Below, piece by piece: positions 8,612 through 16,379 of a stretch of 48,392 nucleotides of DNA (position 1 is the stretch's first letter; every line of letters begins with the position of its first letter). The stretch is taken from assembly GCA_022709905.1 (NCBI GenBank), contig JAKLHY010000059.1:1-48392 (forward strand), written 5' to 3'. The notes beneath the pieces are model-generated. The model was not told where the DNA came from. It did not search any database and was given only the letters and a program-made list of their open reading frames with translations. The translations under genes were made by a program, and so were the position numbers. The DNA is from Verrucomicrobiota bacterium. Its GTDB lineage: Bacteria; Verrucomicrobiota; Verrucomicrobiia; Limisphaerales; UBA1319.

Positions 8612-9376
8612 CTACTGCTTTGGGGACGAAGCGTGAAGTGGCAGCCGAAAGAACACTCGCTTTTCCGCCGGATATCCGAAACCGGCCATCTCGAAACCTA
8701 AGCACGATGTCTTGCGGAGAATCGGGCAGTCTCGGGAAGCCGGGAAGATCTGGGCCGAGTCTGGCAAACAGAGCGCCGTGCCATTGGCATCCTGAAACCA
8801 GTCAACCGAACCATGCACCTTCAAGACCTCGACGAGCCGTGACCCTCGGGAGGGCTGGGTGGGTGCGGCCTGTGTCCCGAAGGAGCGATAGTATCCGTGC
8901 GTGAAGCCGGTCGTATGCTCCAAGCCTTCCGCGTCAGCCGCATACTCGGCCAGCCGGTCGTAGTTCGTCGTGACAACCGTCACCGAGGAGTGAGTGCTGC
9001 GAAGCAAATGACGCAACAGCGCGCTCAACGGCAACTCAACTTGTCCGGTAAGTAGACTGGCAAAGACCTTGAGGTCGTCATCGAGCATCAAGCGGCGGGT
9101 CTGCTTCACGACTTCCGCTTCCAAAGATGGGGAGAGATGGACGTTGTGGAGGGCAAGTTCAAGATCGTTGCAGCGTCGAAGTTCGTCCGTGAAGTTGCGC
9201 CAGAGGTTTGAATCGCTGGTTCCGGTTGGATTGACGTGACTCAGCAAACAGTGCTGCAGTTCCGGCATCCCACTGATGCCGAAGGGCCGGGACGCACCGC
9301 TGCCAAGCACAATGACCGGCACCTTCTCGATGCACTTTTGGGCCAGCTTGACAACCTCTTCGGCAGGATCAGGCAT
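8612..9376 (-). CDS. SIR2-like domain protein, probably 3'-truncated
   Basis: A 254-residue protein with SIR2-family NAD-binding features: VIVLGSGASRPFG near the N-terminus, VTTNYDRLAEYA in the middle, and LKVHGSVDWFQD later. SIR2-like proteins outside histone deacetylation are often NAD-consuming effectors of bacterial defence; here that is inference from family only. After the HGS motif the sequence loses the expected GFNDxH-type terminal part and ends in FFRLPLHASSPKQ, which looks like out-of-frame translation, so the 3' part is probably lost. Its ATG (9374-9376) directly abuts the stop codon (9377-9379) of the Phd-like antitoxin gene, with zero intervening bases. It is therefore almost certainly translated by coupling in the toxin-antitoxin operon. 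Confidence 0.65.
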   Translation of the reverse strand: MPDPAEEVVKLAQKCIEKVPVIVLGSGASRPFGISGMPELQHCLLSHVNPTGTSDSNLWRNFTDELRRCNDLELALHNVHLSPSLEAEVVKQTRRLMLDDDLKVFASLLTGQVELPLSALLRHLLRSTHSSVTVVTTNYDRLAEYAADAEGLEHTTGFTHGYYRSFGTQAAPTQPSRGSRLVEVLKVHGSVDWFQDANGTALCLPDSAQIFPASRDCPILRKTSCLGFEMAGFGYPAEKRVFFRLPLHASSPKQ

Positions 9377-9625
9377 CTACTTCTCGCTCAGGTTCTCAAG
9401 CCTGGTAAACTTGCCATTTCGCGCCTGTTCTCGGGCTTGGGCGATCCGCTTGAGAAACCGCTCATCATGTTCCAACCGGTAGTCGAACCAATCGTCTTCG
9501 TCGGCGAAACCAATGAGGACGGCCGCCGGTTTGCCATGCCGGGTGATCACCACTTCATCCTTCGCCGCTTTCTTCACGTAATCGGAAAGCGCGTCTTTCG
9601 CTTTCGCCAAGGGCACTTTAATCAT
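9377..9625 (-). CDS. Phd/YefM-type antitoxin
   Basis: An 82-residue protein starting MIKVPLAKAKDALSDYVKKA, followed by DEVVITRHGKPAAVLIGF, the hallmark N-terminal DNA-binding domain of the Phd/YefM family. The C-terminal half (WFDYRLEHDERFLKRIAQAR) is a charged toxin-neutralising helix. I start at 9625 because this ATG overlaps the toxin stop as ATGA (9622-9625); nine upstream codons in frame lie inside the toxin gene. The order is toxin first, antitoxin second, the reverse of most RelBE/Phd operons and like higBA. It probably represses its own operon through the CCAGAA repeats at 9916-9940. Confidence 0.85.
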   Translation of the reverse strand: MIKVPLAKAKDALSDYVKKAAKDEVVITRHGKPAAVLIGFADEDDWFDYRLEHDERFLKRIAQAREQARNGKFTRLENLSEK

Positions 9626-9915
9626 AGCTGTTCTCCGTATCGGGCCAGCCACTCGTCGGCGCGATCCTTCGGCGCAATGCCGAGCACGTTCACGTGGTCG
9701 CCTTCAATGTCGTAATAGATCCGGATGTCCGCCACTCGGAGCCGGTATTGCGGCTGGCGCAGGCCACGCAGCCGCTTAATGCGGCTCTTGCTCTGCTTCG
9801 CCGGCTCGTGGCGCAGGTGAGCTTCCATCGCGGCCTTAATCTCGGACCGCCACCGCGCGTCCAAGGCCATGAAATCGTTCCGCGCATGATCGGTGACCCG
9901 AATCTCGTATGCCAT
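9622..9915 (-). CDS. RelE/ParE-family toxin
   Basis: A 97-residue protein: EIRVTDHARNDFMALDARWR, then HLRHEPAKQSKSRIKRLRGL, then QYRLRVADIRIYYDIEGDHV. This is the standard RelE/ParE fold pattern, with the basic central segment and the conserved YRLRVxDxRIxY strand. RelE members cleave mRNA on the ribosome and ParE members poison gyrase; the sequence alone does not settle which. It is the first gene of a three-gene operon with the Phd antitoxin (4-bp overlap) and the SIR2-like gene. The start ATG lies only a few bases after a good -10 box, so translation may be leaderless. Confidence 0.85.
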   Translation of the reverse strand: MAYEIRVTDHARNDFMALDARWRSEIKAAMEAHLRHEPAKQSKSRIKRLRGLRQPQYRLRVADIRIYYDIEGDHVNVLGIAPKDRADEWLARYGEQL

Positions 9916-9955
9916 TTCTGGCCAGAATATAGCCAGAATACCCCTTCGCCGTCAA
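9916..9955 (-). promoter_or_regulatory. Sigma-70-like promoter and probable operator of the toxin-antitoxin operon
   Basis: In gene direction TTGACG (9955-9950) is followed after 18 nt by TATATT (9931-9926). A perfect palindrome TTCTGGCCAGAA occupies 9916-9927, and GCCAGAATA is directly repeated at 9921 and 9932 (11-bp period). The repeats overlap the -10 box, as expected for an operator bound by an antitoxin or toxin-antitoxin complex. The short distance to the ATG at 9915 implies a leader of only about 4 nt. Confidence 0.55.
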
Positions 9956-10035
9956 TGCGGTTCTGGCGGGAGAAACAAGCCACGGGGCGAATTCATGCAC
10001 GCCGCGTCGCCATCTCTGCCACTCGCGGGCTGTGC

Positions 10036-11574
10036 TTAGGAGGGTGGAGAGGGGAGCGGTTTCCGCCGATCGGCGAGTTCTTCGGCCATCCGGATGGTGG
10101 TGCGCTTGCTGAGGGGATAGGCGATGAGCAGGAGGGTGCAGATGGCGAAGAGCACACCCACCGATATCCCGCTGTTGAAGCGATATCCCGCGACCGCATC
10201 CGGCGCCGACGGCAGCTTCGTGTCGTAGTGGAAGATGCCTTCCATGATCCAGAGAAACGACGCGGAGCCGAGCGCCAGGCCCGATTTCAGGGCGAATCCA
10301 ATCGTCGCGAATACCATTCCCGTGAAGCGCCGGCCAATCGTCCACTCCGAGTAATCCGCCACGTCGGCAAAAATGGCCCAGGTGAGCGGAATGGTCGGCG
10401 CATAGACAATCGAGATGAACATCGTCAGTCCGATCATGCCCCAGACGTTGGTCGGCGACAGGAGATAGAACGCGAGCGTGCCGAGTGTTGCCAGGGCAAA
10501 GCCGGCGGCCGATACGGCCTTTTTGCCGAATTTTCGCGCGAGCGGCGGCGACAACAAAATCACCATCATGATCAAGCCCGTGCCGAGCATGTTGATAATG
10601 CTGTTGAAGACGTCGGCAACATTCGAGCTGGCCAGATTGGCGCGATCGCCGTGGACGATGTAGCCCAGCGTTTCGAGAATGCCGCCGTGGGGTTCGGAGC
10701 CTGCGGGCGCGACGAGGCCGAACTGTTGCACAAAGTCGAACATCGCCCCTTTGTCCGCGTAGTGATGGTAGTAGTTGTAGAGCGCGCCACCGCGGAAGGA
10801 GAGGATGGCGAAATGGACCAGGGTCCAGCAGAACATGATCTTCCACGGACTGTTCTTGAGCAGATCGAGGAAATCCTGGGTCGGGGATGACTTCTCGGTC
10901 TTGGACGGCTGGATGCGTTCGCGCGTCGTCGCGAAGGTGAAGAGAAACAGCACCAGACAGAGCACCGCCCAAATCATCATAGTCACCTGCCAGCCGTATT
11001 GCTTGTCGGCAACGGTTACGGTTCCGCCAGCGGCGTGGTTCGCGGCAAACTTCGCCACAAGCGGCAGCGTGAATCCGCCGACGATGAACTGCGCGGCATT
11101 GACCGCGATGAAGCGAAAGGAATTGAGTTTGGCGCGTTCGTTGATGTCCCCCGTCATGACGCCGCCGAGCGCGGCGTAGGGCATATTGTTCATCGAGTAG
11201 ATGCTCATGAGCAAAGTATTGGTGATCGCGGCGTAGGCGACCAACCCGGCCATGCTCCAGCCTTTGGGCGTCGTGTAGGCGAGCACCATGATGACGGCCC
11301 AGGGCACGGCCGTGAACAAAATCCAGGGGCGGAATTTTCCCCAGCGCGTGTGGGTGCGGTCGGCAAGGATGCCGACGATGGGATCAGCGACGGCGTCCCA
11401 CAGGCGCGGCCAGAGCAAAATGGCGGCGGCGGCGCCGGCGCTCAGGCCGAAGGTATCGGTGTAGAAGTTGAGCTGGAAGAGCACCATCGTCATGAAGACG
11501 AAGTTGGCGGCAGCGTCCGCGCCGCTGTAACCGAGTTTCTCCAAGAACGAGAGCTTTGGGGCGGTATTGCTCAT
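10036..11574 (-). CDS. GPH-family (MelB-like) sugar:cation symporter
   Basis: A 512-residue polytopic membrane protein of the glycoside-pentoside-hexuronide:cation symporter family (major facilitator superfamily). Diagnostic stretches are LWDAVADPIVGILADRTHTR and WGKFRPWILFTAVPW in the first loop, MNNMPYAALGGVMT, and a cytoplasmic TFATTRERIQPSK loop. Hydrophobic segments recur throughout, about 12 in all. An extended loop between HHYADKGAMF and ANLASSNVADVFN is longer than usual for the family. It lies 12 bp after the GH3 gene and closes the operon that begins with GH51, so it probably imports xylose, arabinose or short oligosaccharides released by these enzymes. Substrate is inferred from context. 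Confidence 0.88.
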   Translation of the reverse strand: MSNTAPKLSFLEKLGYSGADAAANFVFMTMVLFQLNFYTDTFGLSAGAAAAILLWPRLWDAVADPIVGILADRTHTRWGKFRPWILFTAVPWAVIMVLAYTTPKGWSMAGLVAYAAITNTLLMSIYSMNNMPYAALGGVMTGDINERAKLNSFRFIAVNAAQFIVGGFTLPLVAKFAANHAAGGTVTVADKQYGWQVTMMIWAVLCLVLFLFTFATTRERIQPSKTEKSSPTQDFLDLLKNSPWKIMFCWTLVHFAILSFRGGALYNYYHHYADKGAMFDFVQQFGLVAPAGSEPHGGILETLGYIVHGDRANLASSNVADVFNSIINMLGTGLIMMVILLSPPLARKFGKKAVSAAGFALATLGTLAFYLLSPTNVWGMIGLTMFISIVYAPTIPLTWAIFADVADYSEWTIGRRFTGMVFATIGFALKSGLALGSASFLWIMEGIFHYDTKLPSAPDAVAGYRFNSGISVGVLFAICTLLLIAYPLSKRTTIRMAEELADRRKPLPSPPS

Positions 11575-11586
11575 GGGCTATGGGAA

Positions 11587-13944
11587 TTATTTCGTCACTG
11601 TCAGGATCACCGTCTGCAAATCGGCATCCCGCGAGGAATTGCCGACCTTGATCTCGAACTCACCCGGCTCGACCACGTATTTCATATTCACGTCAAAGAA
11701 CGCCAGAGATTCGGGCGTGACCTCCAGCGTCACCCTCTTCGTTTCGCCGGGCTGGAGCCATACCTTTTGGAAACCCTTCAACTCCTTCACAGGGCGCGTG
11801 ACCGAACTGACGCGGTCACGAATGTACATCTGCACGACTTCCGAACCGGAGCGCTGACCAGTATTGGTTACGTCCACCCGGACGCACGTCGAGCCGTCGC
11901 GGCGCATTCGCTTCTTGGTCAGCCGGACGTTTTCCAGCCGGAACGACGTGTAGCTCAGCCCAAAGCCGAACGGGAACAGCGGTGAGGCGTCGTCCCAGAG
12001 ATAGCCACGGCGCGCTGACGGTTTATGGTTGTAGAACACAGGCAGCTGGCCGACGGAACGCGGAATCGAAATGGGTAATTTGCCGCCCGGATTCAGATCG
12101 CCGAACAGAACGTCGGCGATGGCCCGGCCGCACTCCTGGCCGAGATACCAGCACTCGAAGATCACCGGGGCTTGCTGGGTCAACTTGCCGATCGAAAGCG
12201 GCCGGCCGTTGAACAGGAACACGATCACCGGTTTGCCCGTGGCCAGCATTGCGTCCACCAGTTCGTCCTGGCGCCCGACCAGCTCCAGGCTGGCGCGATC
12301 GCCCATGTGCCGGAGGCCCCACGCTTCGCGCGAAGTCTGCTCGTTACCGCCGATCGCCAGCACGATCACATCCGCTTGCTTCGCGACCTCCATGGCCTCG
12401 GCGATTTGCCGGCGGTCATCAACCGGATCGCTGGCGACGACTTCATCCTGTTGCCACGACCCGCCCCTGGTGATCTTACAGCCCTCCGAATAGAGCACCT
12501 TCACTCGGTCGCCCACTTTGGCCTTGATGCCGTCGAGCACCGTGACGTTCTGCTTCGGCATGCCGCTGTAGCCGCCCAGCAAGACCCGGTCGGCGTTGGG
12601 ACCGATCACCGCGAGGGTCTTTAGCTTTGAAGGATCGAGCGGAGCGAGGTTGTTGTCGTTCTTGAGGAGCGTGATGGTTTCGCGGGCGGCCTGGAGCGCC
12701 AACTCGCGGTGCGCTTCGCAGCCCACGGCCTGATCCGCCTCGTCTGGATCCACATACGGATCATCGAAGAGGCCCATCTTGAACTTCCAGAACAGCATCG
12801 GCGCAACCAGTGCGTCAAGTTGCTGTTCGTTCAAGATGCCCGTGCGAACGAGTTCAACGAGATGCAGATAGCAGTCGGGTTCCGGCAGTTCGATGTTCAC
12901 GCCCGCCTCAACGGCCAGCTTGCAGGCCTCCTTTTTGTCCTTCGCCACAAAGTGGCCGTGGGTATCAGGCCGATAACTCAGTTCCCAGATGGCGTAGTAA
13001 TCCGAAACAACGAAACCCTTGAACCCCCACTCCTTTCGCAGGACGTCGCGTAAAAGCCATCGGCTGGCATGCGAGGGGATGCCGTCGATTTCATTATAGC
13101 TGGCCATCACGCTGACGGCTCCGGCCTCGCGAAGGACATCTCGGAACGGATGCAGGAACGTCTCGCGCAGCACGCGCTCGGAGACATGGGCCGGGGCGCA
13201 GTTCTGGCCGGACTCGGGCTGGCCGTGCGCCGCAAAATGTTTGAGGGTAGCCACCACGCGTTTCTTGTCTTTAAACGTGGCATCGCCCTGGAATCCACGC
13301 ACCGCTGCGATGCCAAGCCGCGTGTTTAGATAGGGGTCCTCGCCGTAGGTTTCCTCGACGCGGCCCCAGCGCGGATCCCGGGCCACGTCCACCACAGGCG
13401 TGAGCGCCTGGTGCGCGCCCCGCACGCGGGCTTCGTAGGCCGTCATGGTGAACAGGGCTTCGACCAGGTCGGGATTGAAAGTGGCCCCCAGTCCGATGGG
13501 CTGGGGAAAGTGCGTGGCGTCACGCGCGGCGTGGCCGTGCAGACACTCTTCGTGGAAAAAGACTGGGATGCCCAGCCGGCTGTTTTCGAGGAAAAACTTC
13601 TGAATGGCGTTGGTCAACTCCGCCATCTGCCGCGCGGTGCGCCCCATCCAGGGCGCGGTGGCTGGCGCGCCGGCGTCGCTGGGACGCCCCACTTGGCCAA
13701 GACCCAATCCTTTCTTGAATGCGGCCTTGGCTTTGGCCGGATCGAAACGGCCATCCGCATTCACCAGTTTCTGAGCTTTCTGCTGCCAGACACACATCAT
13801 CTGCGCGGCCTTTTCCTCGAGCGTCATGCGCGAGAGGAGGTCCTTGACTCGCTTGGCAGGAGGAAGCGAAGGGTTCTTGTAAGCGGGCACTCGAGACGCC
13901 GCTAAACCGCTGCGATGGCTGCGAACATTTTGTTCTCTTTTCAT
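11587..13944 (-). CDS. GH3 beta-xylosidase/beta-glucosidase
   Basis: A 785-residue enzyme of glycoside hydrolase family 3. The N-terminal barrel domain shows LTPVVDVARDPRWGRVEETY and VVSDYYAIWEL, with Asp315 as the expected nucleophile. The second alpha/beta sandwich includes VIGPNADRVLLGGYSG, and a C-terminal fibronectin III-like domain starts near VRVDVTNTGQRSGSEVVQMY. No convincing signal peptide is present (MKREQNVRSHRSGLAASRV), unlike the neighbours. It may therefore act in the cytoplasm on imported xylo-oligosaccharides, next to the symporter encoded 12 bp downstream. Xylosidase is favoured over glucosidase by context and by the IWELSYRPDTHGHF loop style, but this is an inference. Confidence 0.88.
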   Translation of the reverse strand: MKREQNVRSHRSGLAASRVPAYKNPSLPPAKRVKDLLSRMTLEEKAAQMMCVWQQKAQKLVNADGRFDPAKAKAAFKKGLGLGQVGRPSDAGAPATAPWMGRTARQMAELTNAIQKFFLENSRLGIPVFFHEECLHGHAARDATHFPQPIGLGATFNPDLVEALFTMTAYEARVRGAHQALTPVVDVARDPRWGRVEETYGEDPYLNTRLGIAAVRGFQGDATFKDKKRVVATLKHFAAHGQPESGQNCAPAHVSERVLRETFLHPFRDVLREAGAVSVMASYNEIDGIPSHASRWLLRDVLRKEWGFKGFVVSDYYAIWELSYRPDTHGHFVAKDKKEACKLAVEAGVNIELPEPDCYLHLVELVRTGILNEQQLDALVAPMLFWKFKMGLFDDPYVDPDEADQAVGCEAHRELALQAARETITLLKNDNNLAPLDPSKLKTLAVIGPNADRVLLGGYSGMPKQNVTVLDGIKAKVGDRVKVLYSEGCKITRGGSWQQDEVVASDPVDDRRQIAEAMEVAKQADVIVLAIGGNEQTSREAWGLRHMGDRASLELVGRQDELVDAMLATGKPVIVFLFNGRPLSIGKLTQQAPVIFECWYLGQECGRAIADVLFGDLNPGGKLPISIPRSVGQLPVFYNHKPSARRGYLWDDASPLFPFGFGLSYTSFRLENVRLTKKRMRRDGSTCVRVDVTNTGQRSGSEVVQMYIRDRVSSVTRPVKELKGFQKVWLQPGETKRVTLEVTPESLAFFDVNMKYVVEPGEFEIKVGNSSRDADLQTVILTVTK

Positions 13945-13958
13945 TCAGGAAATCTGTC

Positions 13959-16364
13959 TCAGGGTTTGGCAGTCCGCATTAACCGCAGGTCGAACACGCC
14001 GCCGGCAAGCGAGCCGCCGCGTCCGGCGAACCGGATGATCACGTGGCCCTCTTTCGCGGCATCGAGCACGGCAGCGGGAAGCGGGTAGCGTTTTTCAAAG
14101 AACTCACCGGCCCGGGAACCGTCGGGCTGTTCGGTGGCCAGGAGCGTGCCGTTTGCGAGGACGTCGAACTGGCGGCCCCGGTCCCAGCCGGAGTAGGTCA
14201 CGACCAAGTCGGCGGTCTTCTCGCCGCGAAGGTCGAGCGTGTATTGGAACCAACGCCCATGACGCCAGCGGCGGCCCTGAAATTCGCCCGTCTCCACGCC
14301 CTCTCCCGTGAAGCCGTGCTCCACCTCAGGTTGCTGCTCGCCAACGGCAACCGCGTCGAGTGTGGCGGCTTCGCGTTCTTGCTTCAGGCGTTCCTCGGCG
14401 GCGAGGCGCTCCTGCCGGCGAGTGATTCCCTCCTTCGCGGTGAGTTGCCAATACATTTGGTAACGCGAGTCGTGCAGCCGGAAGAACGGCAGGAGCGGCA
14501 GTCCTTCGGCGGTTTCCGGGACCACCACGTCCGTGAGACGGAAACGCATCGGTCCCGCCGTGGCATCGGGCTTGACGCGGCCCGGCAATTCGTTGGCGCT
14601 GGCGATGAGGACAGGCGCCTGATCCAGCGGAATCATTGGTCCGCTCGCGACATGGCCCATGCGCGAATTGTTGGCTCGAAGGCCTGTCATGCGGTTCGTG
14701 CCGGCGGGCGACACGAGCACGATGGGACCGTGCAGAAACGCGACCCAATCCGAGCCGTCGGGTAGACGTTCGACCGTGGTGCGCATCGGCAACTCGACCT
14801 CGATCCGGTCCCCGTCGCGCCATTCGCGGGTCAGCGCGGCGTAAGACGAGGCTGGGGAAGACCTCTTTACCAGTTCACCGTTTACGCGCGCGGCGAAGTC
14901 ATGGGCCGTGACCCAGGCGGGGTGGCGGACGTGGAGGGTGAACGTCGTGGGTTTCTGGAGCCGCAAGGTTAAGCGCGTGCGTGGTTCGTCGGGGAACTTC
15001 GTTTCCTGCCGCAATGTCAGGCCGAGGTTCGAAGCGGAGATTTCGGAAGCAATGAAGAGATTGACGTAAAGGCCATTCGTCGCTTGCGCGTAGATGAATT
15101 CCCCGTACCGGCCGGGATTTTCCATGCCGGTGCCGACACAGCACCAGAAGCATTGGCTAGGCTGCGAATAGACGCGGTAGTGCTGGGGTCGAATCGGCGT
15201 GAAATAGACGTAGCCGGGTGTGACCGGGTTAATGGCGGCGAGAAGGTGGTTGTAGAGAGCGCGTTCGTAGTAGTCGGCGTACGTGGCGTCCGGACGGGAG
15301 GCGAACAGTTGCTCGGTCAAGCGAAGCATGTTGTAGGTGTTGCACGTTTCCGGACCTTCGCGATGCTCCAACATGCGGACGAAATCCTTCGGATCGTTGA
15401 AATGCTCGGAAACACTGTTGCCGCCGAACGCCACCGTGCGTTTTCCGATGACATTCTCCCAGAAGAATCGCGCGCCGGATTCCGCCTTATGATCGCCTGT
15501 GAGCGTGGCGATACGCTCCAGTCCAATGACCTTGGGAATTTGTGTGTTCGCGTGTTTGCCGGTGAGTTGATCTTCATGACGCATCAGCGGATCGAGCACC
15601 GCCTGATGGCAGAACCGTTGCGCGAGGCGCAGATACTTTTTGTCACCGGTGATAGCGTAAATGTCCGCCAGAACCTCGTTCATGCCGCCGTGCTCCTGGC
15701 CCAACATCCGTTGCATTTGCTCGTCGGTTAGGCCGGCGGCGAGCGCATCACACCATTCGCCGTAACGGACGAGAATTTCGCGCGCCTTATCACTGCCGGC
15801 CAGCAGATAGGCATCGCGCAAGCCGGCAAAGGTCTTGTGCAGGTTGTACCACGGCACCCATTTGCGGTTCACCGCTTCGACGCGTCCGGCGGCGACACTC
15901 CTCCAGAGCTCGCGACTTCCGGGGACTCCGCCGATATAACCATCGCCTGAAGCGTTCTGGCAGCGCTCGAGTTCTGAAATCAGGTAATCCAGCCGGCGCT
16001 GCAACTCACCCTTGGGGGTGTCCGCGCCAGAAGCGATCATAGTTGCCAACGCAGAGAGGTAATGCCCCGCCGTGTGGCCATCGAGGCCCGAGCTCTCCCA
16101 ATTGGGATAGGAAGATGCCTTCGCGGGCAACCCGGTTTCTCGCAAAAACGGGGCCAGCAGACGATCCGGATCATGCGCAAGAAGATACTGGCGATTCGCT
16201 GCGACGGCATCGGCAAAGGGTCCTGGCAGGAGGCGCACCTTGCTCAACGGACACAGTCGCGCGGGAGTGGGCGGCTCTACGGCCAGCGGGCTTGCGGGGA
16301 CGTGCCCCGGCAGGGCCGCAAAGGCGAATCCCAGCAAAATGGCCAGAGGGCGAAGCGGTGTCAT
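13959..16364 (-). CDS. GH127-family beta-L-arabinofuranosidase, secreted
   Basis: An 801-residue protein of the DUF1680/GH127 family with a signal peptide (MTPLRPLAILLGFAFAALPG). The (alpha/alpha)6 barrel signatures are present: YPNWESSGLDGHTAGHYLSA, the HREGPETCNTYNMLRLTEQL motif with the Glu and Cys of the metal site, and FWCCVGTGMENPGRYGEFIY with the paired cysteines. These match the zinc-cysteine active centre known for the family. A C-terminal beta domain (GRRWRHGRWFQYTLDLRGEK and after) resembles the DUF6805-type ending. The enzyme would release beta-L-arabinofuranose from side chains. It starts 15 bp after the GH43 stop and ends 14 bp before the GH3 start, within the GH51 operon. Confidence 0.85.
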   Translation of the reverse strand: MTPLRPLAILLGFAFAALPGHVPASPLAVEPPTPARLCPLSKVRLLPGPFADAVAANRQYLLAHDPDRLLAPFLRETGLPAKASSYPNWESSGLDGHTAGHYLSALATMIASGADTPKGELQRRLDYLISELERCQNASGDGYIGGVPGSRELWRSVAAGRVEAVNRKWVPWYNLHKTFAGLRDAYLLAGSDKAREILVRYGEWCDALAAGLTDEQMQRMLGQEHGGMNEVLADIYAITGDKKYLRLAQRFCHQAVLDPLMRHEDQLTGKHANTQIPKVIGLERIATLTGDHKAESGARFFWENVIGKRTVAFGGNSVSEHFNDPKDFVRMLEHREGPETCNTYNMLRLTEQLFASRPDATYADYYERALYNHLLAAINPVTPGYVYFTPIRPQHYRVYSQPSQCFWCCVGTGMENPGRYGEFIYAQATNGLYVNLFIASEISASNLGLTLRQETKFPDEPRTRLTLRLQKPTTFTLHVRHPAWVTAHDFAARVNGELVKRSSPASSYAALTREWRDGDRIEVELPMRTTVERLPDGSDWVAFLHGPIVLVSPAGTNRMTGLRANNSRMGHVASGPMIPLDQAPVLIASANELPGRVKPDATAGPMRFRLTDVVVPETAEGLPLLPFFRLHDSRYQMYWQLTAKEGITRRQERLAAEERLKQEREAATLDAVAVGEQQPEVEHGFTGEGVETGEFQGRRWRHGRWFQYTLDLRGEKTADLVVTYSGWDRGRQFDVLANGTLLATEQPDGSRAGEFFEKRYPLPAAVLDAAKEGHVIIRFAGRGGSLAGGVFDLRLMRTAKP

Positions 16365-16379
16365 AGGATTCGCCCCGGT

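Noticed and set aside
9694..10890. Plus-strand open frame of 398 codons across the RelE gene and the symporter
   Set aside because: It is antisense to two recognisable genes and its peptide is Arg/Gly/Glu-rich without any motif.
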